From Stenotrophomonas maltophilia (lineage in GTDB: Bacteria > Pseudomonadota > Gammaproteobacteria > Xanthomonadales > Xanthomonadaceae): a stretch of 64,000 bases of DNA. Location: positions 4,464,001 to 4,528,000 of the forward strand of contig NZ_CP037858.1 in NCBI RefSeq assembly GCF_006974125.1, given 5' to 3'. Shown one piece after another: positions 38,282 through 47,613 of the stretch (within the stretch, counting starts at the first letter, position 1; every line of letters begins with the position of its first letter). The notes beneath the pieces are model-generated. The model was not told the origin of the DNA. It searched no databases and was given only the letters and a program-made list of their open reading frames with translations. Position numbers and translations under genes: made by a program.

Positions 38282-38802
38282 GGTTGCGGTTCCGTTGCAG
38301 GCGCCTGCGCGCCATCGTTGGGCTTCTGAGCAGCGCCACCACCGGCGCCACCACTGAACATGTACTTGCCGACCAGCTGGATCAGGTCAACCGCCGGCTG
38401 GGTGAAGACAATTTCGTCGCCGGCCTTCAGCACGTCCGGATCACCGCCCGGCTGCAGACCGATATAGCTCTCGCCGAGCAAACCACTGGTGAAGATGCCG
38501 GCCGAGGTGTCCGCCGGCAGGTCCTTGACCTTGCTGTCCATGCGCAGGGTCACGATCGATTCGAACTTCACCGGGTCCAGGTCGATCGAGGCGACCTGGC
38601 CGACGGTGACGCCGCCGATCTTCACTGGCGCCTGCTTGCGCAGCTGGCCGACCTGGGAGAAGCGCGCCTTCAGCTCGTAGCCCTGGCTGCCCCAGCTCCA
38701 GCGCTGGTTGGTCGAGGCCACGGCCAGCACCATCAGCGAGGCCAGGGCCAGCAGCAGAAAAGCGCCGACGGAGAATTCGAGTCTGGGACCGCGGATGGCC
38801 AT
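38278..38802 (-). CDS. mlaD: MCE-domain substrate-binding protein MlaD
   Basis: This 174-residue inner-membrane protein forms the hexameric MCE ring of the Mla transporter. It has one N-terminal membrane helix (FSVGAFLLLALASLMVLAVAS), then an MCE domain (about residues 42-120) with YELKARFSQVGQLRKQAPVKIGGVTVGQV and LLGESYIGLQPGG. The C-terminal tail is Gly/Ala/Pro-rich. The start is the ATG at 38802, 59 bases after the mlaE stop codon. Confidence 0.95.
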   Translation of the reverse strand: MAIRGPRLEFSVGAFLLLALASLMVLAVASTNQRWSWGSQGYELKARFSQVGQLRKQAPVKIGGVTVGQVASIDLDPVKFESIVTLRMDSKVKDLPADTSAGIFTSGLLGESYIGLQPGGDPDVLKAGDEIVFTQPAVDLIQLVGKYMFSGGAGGGAAQKPNDGAQAPATEPQP

Positions 38803-38861
38803 GTGGATTACCTGATCGAGTCGTGGTGGCCGCGCGCGCCTGCGCACCGCCGGTGGAGGGG

Positions 38862-39611
38862 TTAGGTGAACAACATTGCCGACAGCACGAAGTTGAACAT
38901 CAGCACCAGCAGCGAGGCGTTGACCACCGCACGGGTGGTCGCCACCGAGGTGCCCTCGATGGTCGGCTCGGCATGGAAGCCAACGTAGGCGGCAACCAGC
39001 GCGGCGGTGCCGCCGAAGATCGCCGACTTCAGCATCGCCACGCCGAAGTCATCCCAGAAATCGACGCTGTTGCGCAGCGCCGACCAGAACACGCCATTGT
39101 CCAGGCCCAGCACGTGCACGGCCTCGAAGTAGCTGGCACTGATCGCCAGCGAGCAGAAGATGCCGGTCAGCAGCGGCACGGTCAGCACCGCCGCCCAGAA
39201 GCGCGGTGCCACGGCTTTGGCCACCGGGTCGATGGCCATCAGCTCCAGCGCCTTGATCTGGTCGGTGGCGCGCATCAGGCCCAGCTCGGCGGCGATCGAA
39301 CTGCCGGCGCGACCGATGAACAGCAGTGCGGTCAGCACCGGCGCCAGCTCGCGGTACAGCGACAGGCCGAGCAGGGTCGACAGCGCGTCGGCGGCACCGA
39401 AGGTGGTCAGCGTGCGGTAGCCCTGCAGGGTCAGCACCAGGCCGACGAAGGCGCCACCGACGGCGATGATCGGCAGCGAGCGCGCGCCGATCTTGTAGAT
39501 CTCGCGGGTCAGTTCGGCCAGGAAATCACGGGTCGGCAGCGAACCGCGCAGCACGGTCAGCGAGAACAGGCCGGCGCGGCCCAGCGAGCGGGTGGCTTGG
39601 ACGAACGGCAT
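38862..39611 (-). CDS. mlaE: ABC transporter permease MlaE
   Basis: This 249-residue permease of the Mla phospholipid transporter shows family landmarks: the N-terminal amphipathic helix, IIAVGGAFVGLVLTLQGYRTL, RELAPVLTALLFIGRAGSSIAAELG with its conserved cytoplasmic loop, and the C-terminal NFVLSAMLF. About five membrane segments are visible. The start is the ATG at 39611, overlapping the last base of the mlaF stop codon. The frame extends over 100 codons upstream as a shadow of mlaF and is not coding. Confidence 0.95.
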   Translation of the reverse strand: MPFVQATRSLGRAGLFSLTVLRGSLPTRDFLAELTREIYKIGARSLPIIAVGGAFVGLVLTLQGYRTLTTFGAADALSTLLGLSLYRELAPVLTALLFIGRAGSSIAAELGLMRATDQIKALELMAIDPVAKAVAPRFWAAVLTVPLLTGIFCSLAISASYFEAVHVLGLDNGVFWSALRNSVDFWDDFGVAMLKSAIFGGTAALVAAYVGFHAEPTIEGTSVATTRAVVNASLLVLMFNFVLSAMLFT

Positions 39612-40408
39612 CAGGCAACCCTCGCGCGTGGCGCGGCATCGAACGGAATCGGACCATCGGGCTGGCCATGCAGGAACTGCCGCAGCAGCGGATCCTGGCT
39701 GGACTGCAGTGCCTCGGGCGTGCCCTGGAACACGATGCCACCATTGGCGATGGCGATGACCTGGTCGCAGATCGGCAGGGTCTCGTGCACGTGGTGGCTG
39801 ACGATGATGCTGGTCAGGCCCAGGCTGTGGTTGAGGCGCTGGATCAGGCTCATGATCACCCCGGAGGCGATCGGGTCCAGCCCGGTCAGCGGCTCGTCGT
39901 AGATCATCAGCGGCGGATCCAGGGCCAGTGCACGGGCCAGCGCGACGCGGCGCGCCATGCCGCCGGACAGCTCGCGCGGCCACGCATCGGCGGCGGCCAG
40001 CAGGCCCACCGCATGCAGCTTCATCTCCACCAGCCGGCGCAGCACCGCCCTCGGCAGGCGCGTATGCGTGCGCAGCGGCAGCGCGACGTTTTCGGCCACG
40101 GTGAGGTCGGTCAGCAGGCCATTGCCCTGCAGCAGCACACCCACGCTCTTGCGCATTTCCAGCAATGCGCTGCTGTCATGCGGGATCGGCTTGCCGAACA
40201 GGGTGACGTCGCCAGCGACCGGGCGCAGCTCACCGGTCAGCGCGGCCAGCAGGGTCGACTTGCCGCTGCCGGACGGGCCAAGAACCGCGGTGATACTGCC
40301 CTTGGGCACCTGCAGCGACACGTCGCGCAGGATCGTGCGTCCGCTCCGGTCGATGCGGACGTTGGACAACTGCACCAGACTGGAGGTGGAAGCCGACATG
40401 GGCACCAT
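39611..40408 (-). CDS. mlaF: ABC transporter ATP-binding protein MlaF
   Basis: This 265-residue ATPase energises the Mla transporter. Motifs are Walker A GPSGSGKST (near residue 46), the signature LSGGMARRVALARAL, Walker B LMIYDEPLTGLDP, and the switch histidine in IVSHHVHE. The first gene of mlaFEDCBA, it is divergent from recC with about 180 bases between. Two ATGs are possible (40408 and 40399); neither has a strong ribosome site, and MSASTSSLVQLSN from 40399 is equally plausible. Confidence 0.95.
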   Translation of the reverse strand: MVPMSASTSSLVQLSNVRIDRSGRTILRDVSLQVPKGSITAVLGPSGSGKSTLLAALTGELRPVAGDVTLFGKPIPHDSSALLEMRKSVGVLLQGNGLLTDLTVAENVALPLRTHTRLPRAVLRRLVEMKLHAVGLLAAADAWPRELSGGMARRVALARALALDPPLMIYDEPLTGLDPIASGVIMSLIQRLNHSLGLTSIIVSHHVHETLPICDQVIAIANGGIVFQGTPEALQSSQDPLLRQFLHGQPDGPIPFDAAPRARVA

Positions 40409-40591
40409 TAACGTTTTTTAGACATCGAAGGATCGGGCCAGCCGGCTGAACATAAGCAGACTGGACGGTCCAGTATTGTTGCACGGCAGGGCTTGGCGCA
40501 GGCCGGGACAATCGGCCGGCAGCCCGGAACAATCCGTACCGTCGATGGGCCAACCATTGAATACTGCCTGCCGTCCTGCACACTGTGCATG

Positions 40592-43500
40592 ATGAGTGAC
40601 CCAGGCAGCGATTTCCGCCTCTACCATTCCAACTCCCTGGACGTGCTGGCCGCGCTGCTGGCGCGCAACGTGCGTGCGCCGGTAACGGGCCAGCCGCTGC
40701 TGGCGCCGGAAGTGGTGCTGATCCCGCAGGTGGCGATGCGCCGCTGGCTGCAAGCGACACTGGCCGCCGAATTCGGCGTCGCTGCCAACCTCGAATTCCT
40801 CACCCCGGGCGAGTTCGTGGCGCGCGCGCTGAAGGCCAATGTCAGCGGTGAGCAGGACGATCTGGACGCGGCTGGCCTGCACTGGAAGCTGTACCAGGCA
40901 CTGCGCGACCCGGCGTTGCTGGCGCAGCCACCGATGCGCGCGCTGCAGTCCTATCTTGCCGGCGGTGACGCATTGAAGCCGTGGGCGCTGGCCGGCGAGC
41001 TGGCCTCGGTATTCGAGAAGTACCAGGCATGGCGCCGTGACTGGCTGCTGCGCTGGGCAGCCGGTGCCGATCCGGCCGATCCGCAGGCGATCCTGTGGCG
41101 CACCATCACCCGCGGCCACGACTACCGCGCGCGTCGCATCCAGGAGTATCTGGACCGTTTTGAAGGCGCCGGCCAGCCGCTGCCGCGGGGGCTGCCGCCG
41201 CGCATGTCTGCGTTCGCGACGCTCAACATTTCGCCCGATGTGCTGCGGGTGATGGCCACCCAGGCGCGGGTGGGCGAACTGCACTTCTACATGCCCACCC
41301 CGGTGCAGTCGTACTGGGGCGACCTGCAGACGCTGGCCGAGCGCCTGCGCAGCGGCGCGCCCGATCCCTTCGGTGAAGCGGCCGGCGAGAACCGCCTGCT
41401 GGAAGCCTGGGGCGCGGCCGGGCGCGATTTCATGGCGGTGCTGGGCAGCTATGAGGTGGTGCACCCGGCCGGCGAGATCGCCGCCTATTCCGATCCGGAG
41501 GAGGACACCCGGCCGACCCTGGACGAAGGTGGCCTGTCCGACAGCCTGCTGCATCGCCTGCAGCGCGATCTGTTCCACCGCCGCGCGCTGCCCTCGGGCG
41601 AGCTGCGCGAGGCTCTGCGCAGCGACGATCCCGGCCTGCAGGTGCATGCCTGCCATACCCGCCTGCGCGAGCTGCAGGTGCTGCACGACCAGCTGCGCAG
41701 CCTGCTGCAGGACCCGCGCTTCGACCCGCCGTTGCAGGCGCGCGAGGTCGCGGTGCTGGCGCCGGATATCGATCCCTATGTGCCCTACCTGGAGGCGGTA
41801 TTCGGTGGCCGGGGAGGCGACGAGGAGCGCATTCCGTATGCGCTGGCCGACAGCAGCCCACTGGCCGGCGAGCCGTTGGCCGATGTGTTCGTGCACCTGC
41901 TGGGCCTGCCGGTCTCGCGTTTCGGCCTGAACGAAGTGCTGGACCTGCTGGCCAGCGCGCCGCTGGCCGAAGCGGCCGGCCTGGAAGCGGTGGACTTCGA
42001 CCGCCTGCACGGCTGGCTGCAACAGGCCGGCGCGCGCTGGGGGCTGGATGCGAAGCATCGCGACCAGCATCAGGCGCCAGCCGACGATGCCTATACCTGG
42101 CAGTTCGCACTGGATCGCTTGGTACTCGGCCATGCCACCGGCAGCGAGGCCGACCTGGCCGGCGTGGCGCCGTGGATCGAACTGGAAGGCGGCGCGTTGG
42201 ACGCCTTGGACCGGCTGCTGCGCCTGCTGCGCGTGCTGGCGGTGTATCAGCGGCGCCTCGGCGAGCTGCTGACCCCCGCGCAGTGGCGGCAGCGCCTGCT
42301 GTCGCTGCTGGATGCACTGCTGCCAACCGCTCCCAGCTCGCCAAACAGCCAGCGTGCCCTTGAGCGCCTGCGCAAGCTGCTCAACCAGTTCGCTGAAGAC
42401 GCGGCCAAGGCCGGTTTCGTGGACGGCGTGCCCCCGGAGGTGGTGCGCGCGCACTTCGCTGGCGCGCTGGGCGAGGCCGATACGCGTGCGCCGTTGCTGA
42501 CCGGTGGCATCAGCTTCGGCCGCATGGTACCGATGCGCCTGCTGCCATTCCGGGTGATCTGCGTGCTGGGCCTGAATGATGGTGACTTCCCGCGCCGTGA
42601 CCCGGCCGCTGGCCTGAACCAGCTGACCGCCGAGCTGGATACGCCGCGCCGCCGCCCGGGCGACCGCTCCACCCGCGAGGACGATCGCTTCCTGTTCCTG
42701 CAGCTGTTCGCCGCCGCGCAGGAGGTGTTCTATCTCAGCTATCTCGGCGCTGATCCGCGCGATGGCAGCGTGCGTGAGCCGTCAGTGCTGGTCAGCGAAC
42801 TGATCGATGCTGCTGCCGCGTATCACCTCGATCCGGCTGCGGCGGTCCGTGACTTCATCGTCCGTCATGCCTTGCAGCCGTTCTCGCCAGCCGCGTTTGG
42901 TGATGGCGACCCGCGTCGCTTCAGCTATCGCCGCCAGTGGCATCCGGCCGCCGGTCGCCTCACCGGCCGGCGCGGTGGCCTGCAGCCGTGGTTCGACGCA
43001 CCGTTGCCGCCGCCGGCCGACGATGCGGTGGAAGACGAGGTCGCGCTCGATACCCTGCGCCGCTTCCTGTGCGACCCGGCCGGGCAGTTTCTCGCACAGT
43101 CGCTGGGCCTGCGCCTGGCCGACGAGGTCGAGGAGGTGGATGACCTGGAACCGCTGGTGCTGTCTTCGCGGGGGCCGGAAAAGCGCAGCGTGCAGGCCGC
43201 GGTGGTGCGCGCCACGCTCAGCGGCGATACCGAGCCGTTGTACCCGCGGCTGCGCGCGCGCGGCCTGCTGCCCTCGGGTCCATTGGGCGAGCGTCAGTTC
43301 GAGGTGGAGCAGTTGAAGACGCGTCCGTATGCCAGTGCGCTGCTGGGCTGGGTGCAGGGCGAACCGCTGGAGAGCCGTCGCTACGAAGTGGACATCGACG
43401 GTGTGCGCCTGCATGGCCGCGTGGCCGATCGGCATCCCGAAGGGCTGGTGCGCCTGCGTGCTGGCACGCTCAATGGCAATGCAGTGATCCGCCAGGGCCT

Positions 43501-43936
43501 GGACTGGCTGCTGGCCAACGCCGCCGGCGACGCATTGCCGCTGGTGCAGTTCCACGATGGCGGTGACGCCGGTCCCGGCCCGCATGTGCTGCCGGCGCTG
43601 AGTGTTCCCGCTGCGCGCGCGGCACTGCGTGCGCTGCTGCAGCTGCGCCAACGCGGCCTGCGCGAGCCGCTGCGCTTCGCCCCGTATACCGGTTGGGTGC
43701 TATACAACGCACCGACAGAAAAACAGCGAAGCGAAGGCTGGAAGCAGTGGCACGGCAGCGACCGCACCTGGGGTGAATCCAGCAGCGACGCCTGGCAACT
43801 GCTGCTGCGCGGTGCCGACCCGTTCGCTACCGATGCCAGCTATGCCGACCTGCTGCGCAACAGCCAGGTGGTCTTCAGTGCGGTGCGCGAAGGCCGCACT
43901 CTTGGCACCGAAGCGCGCCAGGAGGGCAACGCATGA
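40592..43936 (+). CDS. recC: Exodeoxyribonuclease V subunit gamma (RecC)
   Basis: This 1114-residue subunit of RecBCD (1122 in E. coli) recognises Chi and holds the complex together. It has the family N-terminus FRLYHSNSLDVLAALLARNV, the helicase-like but ATPase-dead first half, and conserved blocks such as GGISFGRMVPMRLLPFRVICVLGLNDGDFPR. The start was set at 40592; a second ATG lies one codon upstream at 40589. The stop codon overlaps recB by 4 bases (ATGA). It is divergent from mlaF. Confidence 0.95.
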   Translation: MSDPGSDFRLYHSNSLDVLAALLARNVRAPVTGQPLLAPEVVLIPQVAMRRWLQATLAAEFGVAANLEFLTPGEFVARALKANVSGEQDDLDAAGLHWKLYQALRDPALLAQPPMRALQSYLAGGDALKPWALAGELASVFEKYQAWRRDWLLRWAAGADPADPQAILWRTITRGHDYRARRIQEYLDRFEGAGQPLPRGLPPRMSAFATLNISPDVLRVMATQARVGELHFYMPTPVQSYWGDLQTLAERLRSGAPDPFGEAAGENRLLEAWGAAGRDFMAVLGSYEVVHPAGEIAAYSDPEEDTRPTLDEGGLSDSLLHRLQRDLFHRRALPSGELREALRSDDPGLQVHACHTRLRELQVLHDQLRSLLQDPRFDPPLQAREVAVLAPDIDPYVPYLEAVFGGRGGDEERIPYALADSSPLAGEPLADVFVHLLGLPVSRFGLNEVLDLLASAPLAEAAGLEAVDFDRLHGWLQQAGARWGLDAKHRDQHQAPADDAYTWQFALDRLVLGHATGSEADLAGVAPWIELEGGALDALDRLLRLLRVLAVYQRRLGELLTPAQWRQRLLSLLDALLPTAPSSPNSQRALERLRKLLNQFAEDAAKAGFVDGVPPEVVRAHFAGALGEADTRAPLLTGGISFGRMVPMRLLPFRVICVLGLNDGDFPRRDPAAGLNQLTAELDTPRRRPGDRSTREDDRFLFLQLFAAAQEVFYLSYLGADPRDGSVREPSVLVSELIDAAAAYHLDPAAAVRDFIVRHALQPFSPAAFGDGDPRRFSYRRQWHPAAGRLTGRRGGLQPWFDAPLPPPADDAVEDEVALDTLRRFLCDPAGQFLAQSLGLRLADEVEEVDDLEPLVLSSRGPEKRSVQAAVVRATLSGDTEPLYPRLRARGLLPSGPLGERQFEVEQLKTRPYASALLGWVQGEPLESRRYEVDIDGVRLHGRVADRHPEGLVRLRAGTLNGNAVIRQGLDWLLANAAGDALPLVQFHDGGDAGPGPHVLPALSVPAARAALRALLQLRQRGLREPLRFAPYTGWVLYNAPTEKQRSEGWKQWHGSDRTWGESSSDAWQLLLRGADPFATDASYADLLRNSQVVFSAVREGRTLGTEARQEGNA

Positions 43937-46900
43937 ACACCGCCATCGCCGAAGACGGCATCGAATCCCTCAGCCGCGATCCCTATCTGGCGCTGCCGCT
44001 GGAGGGCATCCGGCTGATCGAAGCCAGCGCCGGCACCGGCAAGACCTTCACCCTGGCCACGTTGTTCACCCGCCTGGTGGTGGAGCAGGGCCTGCGCATC
44101 GGCCAGATCCTGGCGGTGACCTTCACCGATGCCGCCACCCAGGAACTGCGCAAGCGCATCCGCGAGCGGCTGGCGCTGGCCGCGCGCCTGGTCGATCTGG
44201 AACCGGCCGAGGGCGAAGCACCGGACGTGCGATTGACCCGCGACGTGCTGCAGCGCCATCTGCACGGCGGCTCCGAGAACTCCACCGCACTGAAGCGCCG
44301 CCTGCAGGTGGCCGCCGACGAGATCGACCTGGCGTCCATCTTCACCATCCACGGCTTCTGCACCCGCGTGCTGCGCGAGCATGCGCTGGAAAGCGGCCAC
44401 ACCTTTGATCCGCCGGAACTGCTGGGCAGCGATCGTGAACTGCTGGAGGAGCTCGCGGCCGATCTGTGGCGCGTGCATGCCAACGACCCGGCCACGCTGG
44501 AGCCGCTGACCTGGCTGTGGTCCAACCCGGACGCGCTGGCCGCCGATCTGCGCGCGCTGCTGGGCACGCCGCCGCTGCACCCGTTGCCACGGCCGGTGGC
44601 GCTGGCCGATCCACACCCGGCATTGCAGAGCGCGGCGGAAGCCCTGTCCGCAAGCGTGCGCGAGCATGGCGAGCAGTTCTTCATCGACCTCTGCGATGCA
44701 GTCGACAACAAGTGGCTCAACGGCGTGTCGTACAAGCTTGGCTGGCTGCACCCACTGGGCCGGCAGCTGCTGGGTTGGGCCGGGCGCGGCGACCCGCGCG
44801 AGCTGCTGGCCGGCGATCGCCTGCCGGCACTGCTGCCGGAGGTGCTGGCCGACAAGACCAACAAGAAGTTCCCGGATCGCACGCCGTCGTCGCCGCTACA
44901 GGCGCCGTTGGCGCGCTATGTCGCGCTGCTGGCTGAACGCGATGCCTGGTTGCGTGCCACAGCGCTGAATTTCCTGCACGCGCTTCGCGCCGAAGCCGCG
45001 CAGCGCCTGCAGGCGCTGAAGCGCACGCGCCGGGTGCAGACCTACGACGATCTGATCGATGGCGTAGCGCTCGCCCTGGAAGGCCCGCAGCGGCTGACGC
45101 TGGTCAAGCAGCTGCGCGCGCAGTACCGAATCGCGCTGGTCGATGAGTTCCAGGATACCGACGACCGCCAGTGGGGCATCTTCCACACCGTGTTCGGCGA
45201 TTCGCCGGAGGTGCGCGAGCTGGGCCTGGCGCCGGCGCTGTTCCTGATCGGCGACCCCAAGCAGGCGATCTACGGTTTCCGCGGCGGTGATATCCACACC
45301 TACCTGAAGGCCAAGCGGGTGGCGCAGCAGGCGCCGGTGCTGGACCAGAACTTCCGTTCGCGACCGTCTGTGCTGCGCGCGTTGCAGGCGCTGTACGACA
45401 ACGGTGGCGAAGACGCCTTCCTCGAACGCGACATCCGGTTCGAGCCGGTGCGTTCCGGTGGCCTGCGTACCGACGAGGACTACCAGCGCGACGGCCATGC
45501 CGCCGCGGCGCTCACCCTGCGCGTGCTGCGCACTGGCGGCGACAAGGCGATGAGCGCCGATGCCTCGCGTGATGCGGCGACCCAGGCCTGCGTGGCCGCG
45601 ATTCACCAGATCCTGGTCGAGGCGCGTGCGGGCAGTGCCATGTTGCGTGGGCGACCGGTGCAGCCCGGTGATATCGCGGTGCTGGTGCGCTCGCATCGCG
45701 AGGCCACCCTGGTACAGCGCGCGTTGGCTGCAGTCGGTATCCCGGCGGTGGCGGCCGGCAAGCAGAGCCTGTTCGCCACTGCTGAAGCGCGCGATCTTCG
45801 CGCGCTGCTGCTGGCGCTGCTGCAACCGGCCGACGAAGGCCGCCTGCGTACGGTGCTGGCCACCGTGCTGCTTGGCCAGCGCGCAAGCGCGATCGCGGCG
45901 ATGGAGCGCGAGGGCGACCTGCAACGCGGGTTCCAGGCGCAGCTGCTGCACTGGCGAGAGCGCTGGCAGCGCGGCGGACCGTTCGCAGTGATTGCCGATG
46001 TCTGTGCCGCACAGGGTGAACGCTTGCTGGCGCTGATCGATGGCGAGCGCCGCCTGACCAACTACCTGCAGCTGGGCGAACTGCTGCAGGAAGCTTCGGC
46101 GCAGGCGCTGGGCATGCACGGGCTGCTGGACTGGCTGCAGGGGCAGATGGCCAGCGCCGACCAGGATGACGAGCAGCAGCTGCTGCGCCTGGAATCGGAT
46201 GCGCGCCGCGTGCAGATCATCACCCTGCACAAGAGCAAGGGCCTGGAGTATCCGCTGGTGTTCCTGCCGTTTGTCGGCATCGACGGCGGCGCAACGAACA
46301 CCGCCTCGCACTGCACCGTGCACGTCGGCGGCCAGCGCCAGCTGCACTGGAAGCTGGACAAGGACGAGGCCTGGGAAGCGGCCAGCACGCAGCGTGAGCG
46401 CGAGCAGCGCGCCGAGGATGCTCGCCTGCTCTATGTAGGACTGACCCGTGCCGAGCATGCGCTGTGGATCGCAGTGGGTGATCTGGCCGGGCTCGGCAGG
46501 ACGCGTCTGGCGCCGCTGCTGGGTGACCTGCAGGCGCTGCGCGCGCACGCCGATGTGCACATCGATGACAGTGAGGCACCAGCCGCGCTGCCGCAGCTGG
46601 CGGCTGAAGTGGAAGGTGACCTTCCGGCGGTGCGTGCGCTGACCCGGCGCGTGCCGCACGACTGGTGGGTGTACAGCTTCACCCAGCTGGCCCACGCCGA
46701 TGCTGGCGCCGGCGACGATATCGAAGCGGCCGCCACGGAACTGCCAGCACCGGCGGCCGACGAACCGGCTGGTCCGGAACTGCCGCTGGAACCGGCCCTG
46801 CCGGAACCCGCCGCGGCCGCCGCGGACAGCGCACCGCTCGATCCGCGTTTCATGGGCAGTCGTTTCGGCAACGTGCTGCATGAGGCGATGGAGAATGTCG

Positions 46901-47613
46901 ACTTCGCTGCATGGGCGGATTGGCAGCCGGGCCGGGAAGCGCCCGAGGGGCAGGCCGAGGTGCTGCGCAAGGCGCTGCACGACGAAGGCTATGCCGATGT
47001 CGACCTGGACGATGGCGTGGCGGTGCTGGTGCCATTGGTTGGCCACACGCTTACCGTACCGCTGCCCGAAGGCGGCGCCCTGTACAGCCTGGCCGAAGGC
47101 GAGCGCCGCGCGGAAATCGACTTCCACTTCGCCATCGAACCGACCACGGTGCCGGCGCTGCTGCAGGTGCTGCACGCGCACGGCGTTTCCAGCAGTCGTC
47201 GAGGGTTCGGCCAGCGCCGCCGGTTGGAAGGCCTGATGACCGGCATGATCGACCTGACCTACGTGCGCGACGGGCGCTGGTACGTGCTCGACTACAAGTC
47301 CAACCGCCTGCCGGGCTACAGCCCGGACCTGCTGGCCATCGCCATGCGCCACAGCGAATACGACCTGCAGGCGCTGATCTACACCGTGGCCCTGCATCGC
47401 TGGCTGCGCTTCCGCCTGGGTGCGGCCTACAACTACGAGCGCGACATGGGCGGCATCCGCTACCTGTTCTGCCGCGGCCTGGATGGCGCCGGCAACGGCG
47501 TGCATGTGGACCGCTTCCCGCTGGCACTTGTGGATGCACTGGACGCGTTGTTCGCTGGTGGCGAGCAGGCCCAGGCCGAATTGGCCGCGCGTGCGCGTGG
47601 AGCCAGCGCATGA
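43933..47613 (+). CDS. recB: Exodeoxyribonuclease V subunit beta (RecB)
   Basis: This 1226-residue 3'-5' helicase-nuclease of RecBCD carries Walker A ASAGTGKTFT (residues 31-40), the UvrD-type motifs LVDEFQDTDDRQW, FLIGDPKQAIYGFRGGD and HKSKGLEYPLVFLP, and a C-terminal nuclease domain. Its active-site triad is Asp1107 (GMIDL), Asp1120 and Lys1122 (DYKSN), with the same spacing as E. coli D1067, D1080 and K1082. An Ala/Pro-rich insert near residues 935-975 accounts for some of the extra length. It overlaps recC and recD by 4 bases each. Confidence 0.97.
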   Translation: MNTAIAEDGIESLSRDPYLALPLEGIRLIEASAGTGKTFTLATLFTRLVVEQGLRIGQILAVTFTDAATQELRKRIRERLALAARLVDLEPAEGEAPDVRLTRDVLQRHLHGGSENSTALKRRLQVAADEIDLASIFTIHGFCTRVLREHALESGHTFDPPELLGSDRELLEELAADLWRVHANDPATLEPLTWLWSNPDALAADLRALLGTPPLHPLPRPVALADPHPALQSAAEALSASVREHGEQFFIDLCDAVDNKWLNGVSYKLGWLHPLGRQLLGWAGRGDPRELLAGDRLPALLPEVLADKTNKKFPDRTPSSPLQAPLARYVALLAERDAWLRATALNFLHALRAEAAQRLQALKRTRRVQTYDDLIDGVALALEGPQRLTLVKQLRAQYRIALVDEFQDTDDRQWGIFHTVFGDSPEVRELGLAPALFLIGDPKQAIYGFRGGDIHTYLKAKRVAQQAPVLDQNFRSRPSVLRALQALYDNGGEDAFLERDIRFEPVRSGGLRTDEDYQRDGHAAAALTLRVLRTGGDKAMSADASRDAATQACVAAIHQILVEARAGSAMLRGRPVQPGDIAVLVRSHREATLVQRALAAVGIPAVAAGKQSLFATAEARDLRALLLALLQPADEGRLRTVLATVLLGQRASAIAAMEREGDLQRGFQAQLLHWRERWQRGGPFAVIADVCAAQGERLLALIDGERRLTNYLQLGELLQEASAQALGMHGLLDWLQGQMASADQDDEQQLLRLESDARRVQIITLHKSKGLEYPLVFLPFVGIDGGATNTASHCTVHVGGQRQLHWKLDKDEAWEAASTQREREQRAEDARLLYVGLTRAEHALWIAVGDLAGLGRTRLAPLLGDLQALRAHADVHIDDSEAPAALPQLAAEVEGDLPAVRALTRRVPHDWWVYSFTQLAHADAGAGDDIEAAATELPAPAADEPAGPELPLEPALPEPAAAAADSAPLDPRFMGSRFGNVLHEAMENVDFAAWADWQPGREAPEGQAEVLRKALHDEGYADVDLDDGVAVLVPLVGHTLTVPLPEGGALYSLAEGERRAEIDFHFAIEPTTVPALLQVLHAHGVSSSRRGFGQRRRLEGLMTGMIDLTYVRDGRWYVLDYKSNRLPGYSPDLLAIAMRHSEYDLQALIYTVALHRWLRFRLGAAYNYERDMGGIRYLFCRGLDGAGNGVHVDRFPLALVDALDALFAGGEQAQAELAARARGASA

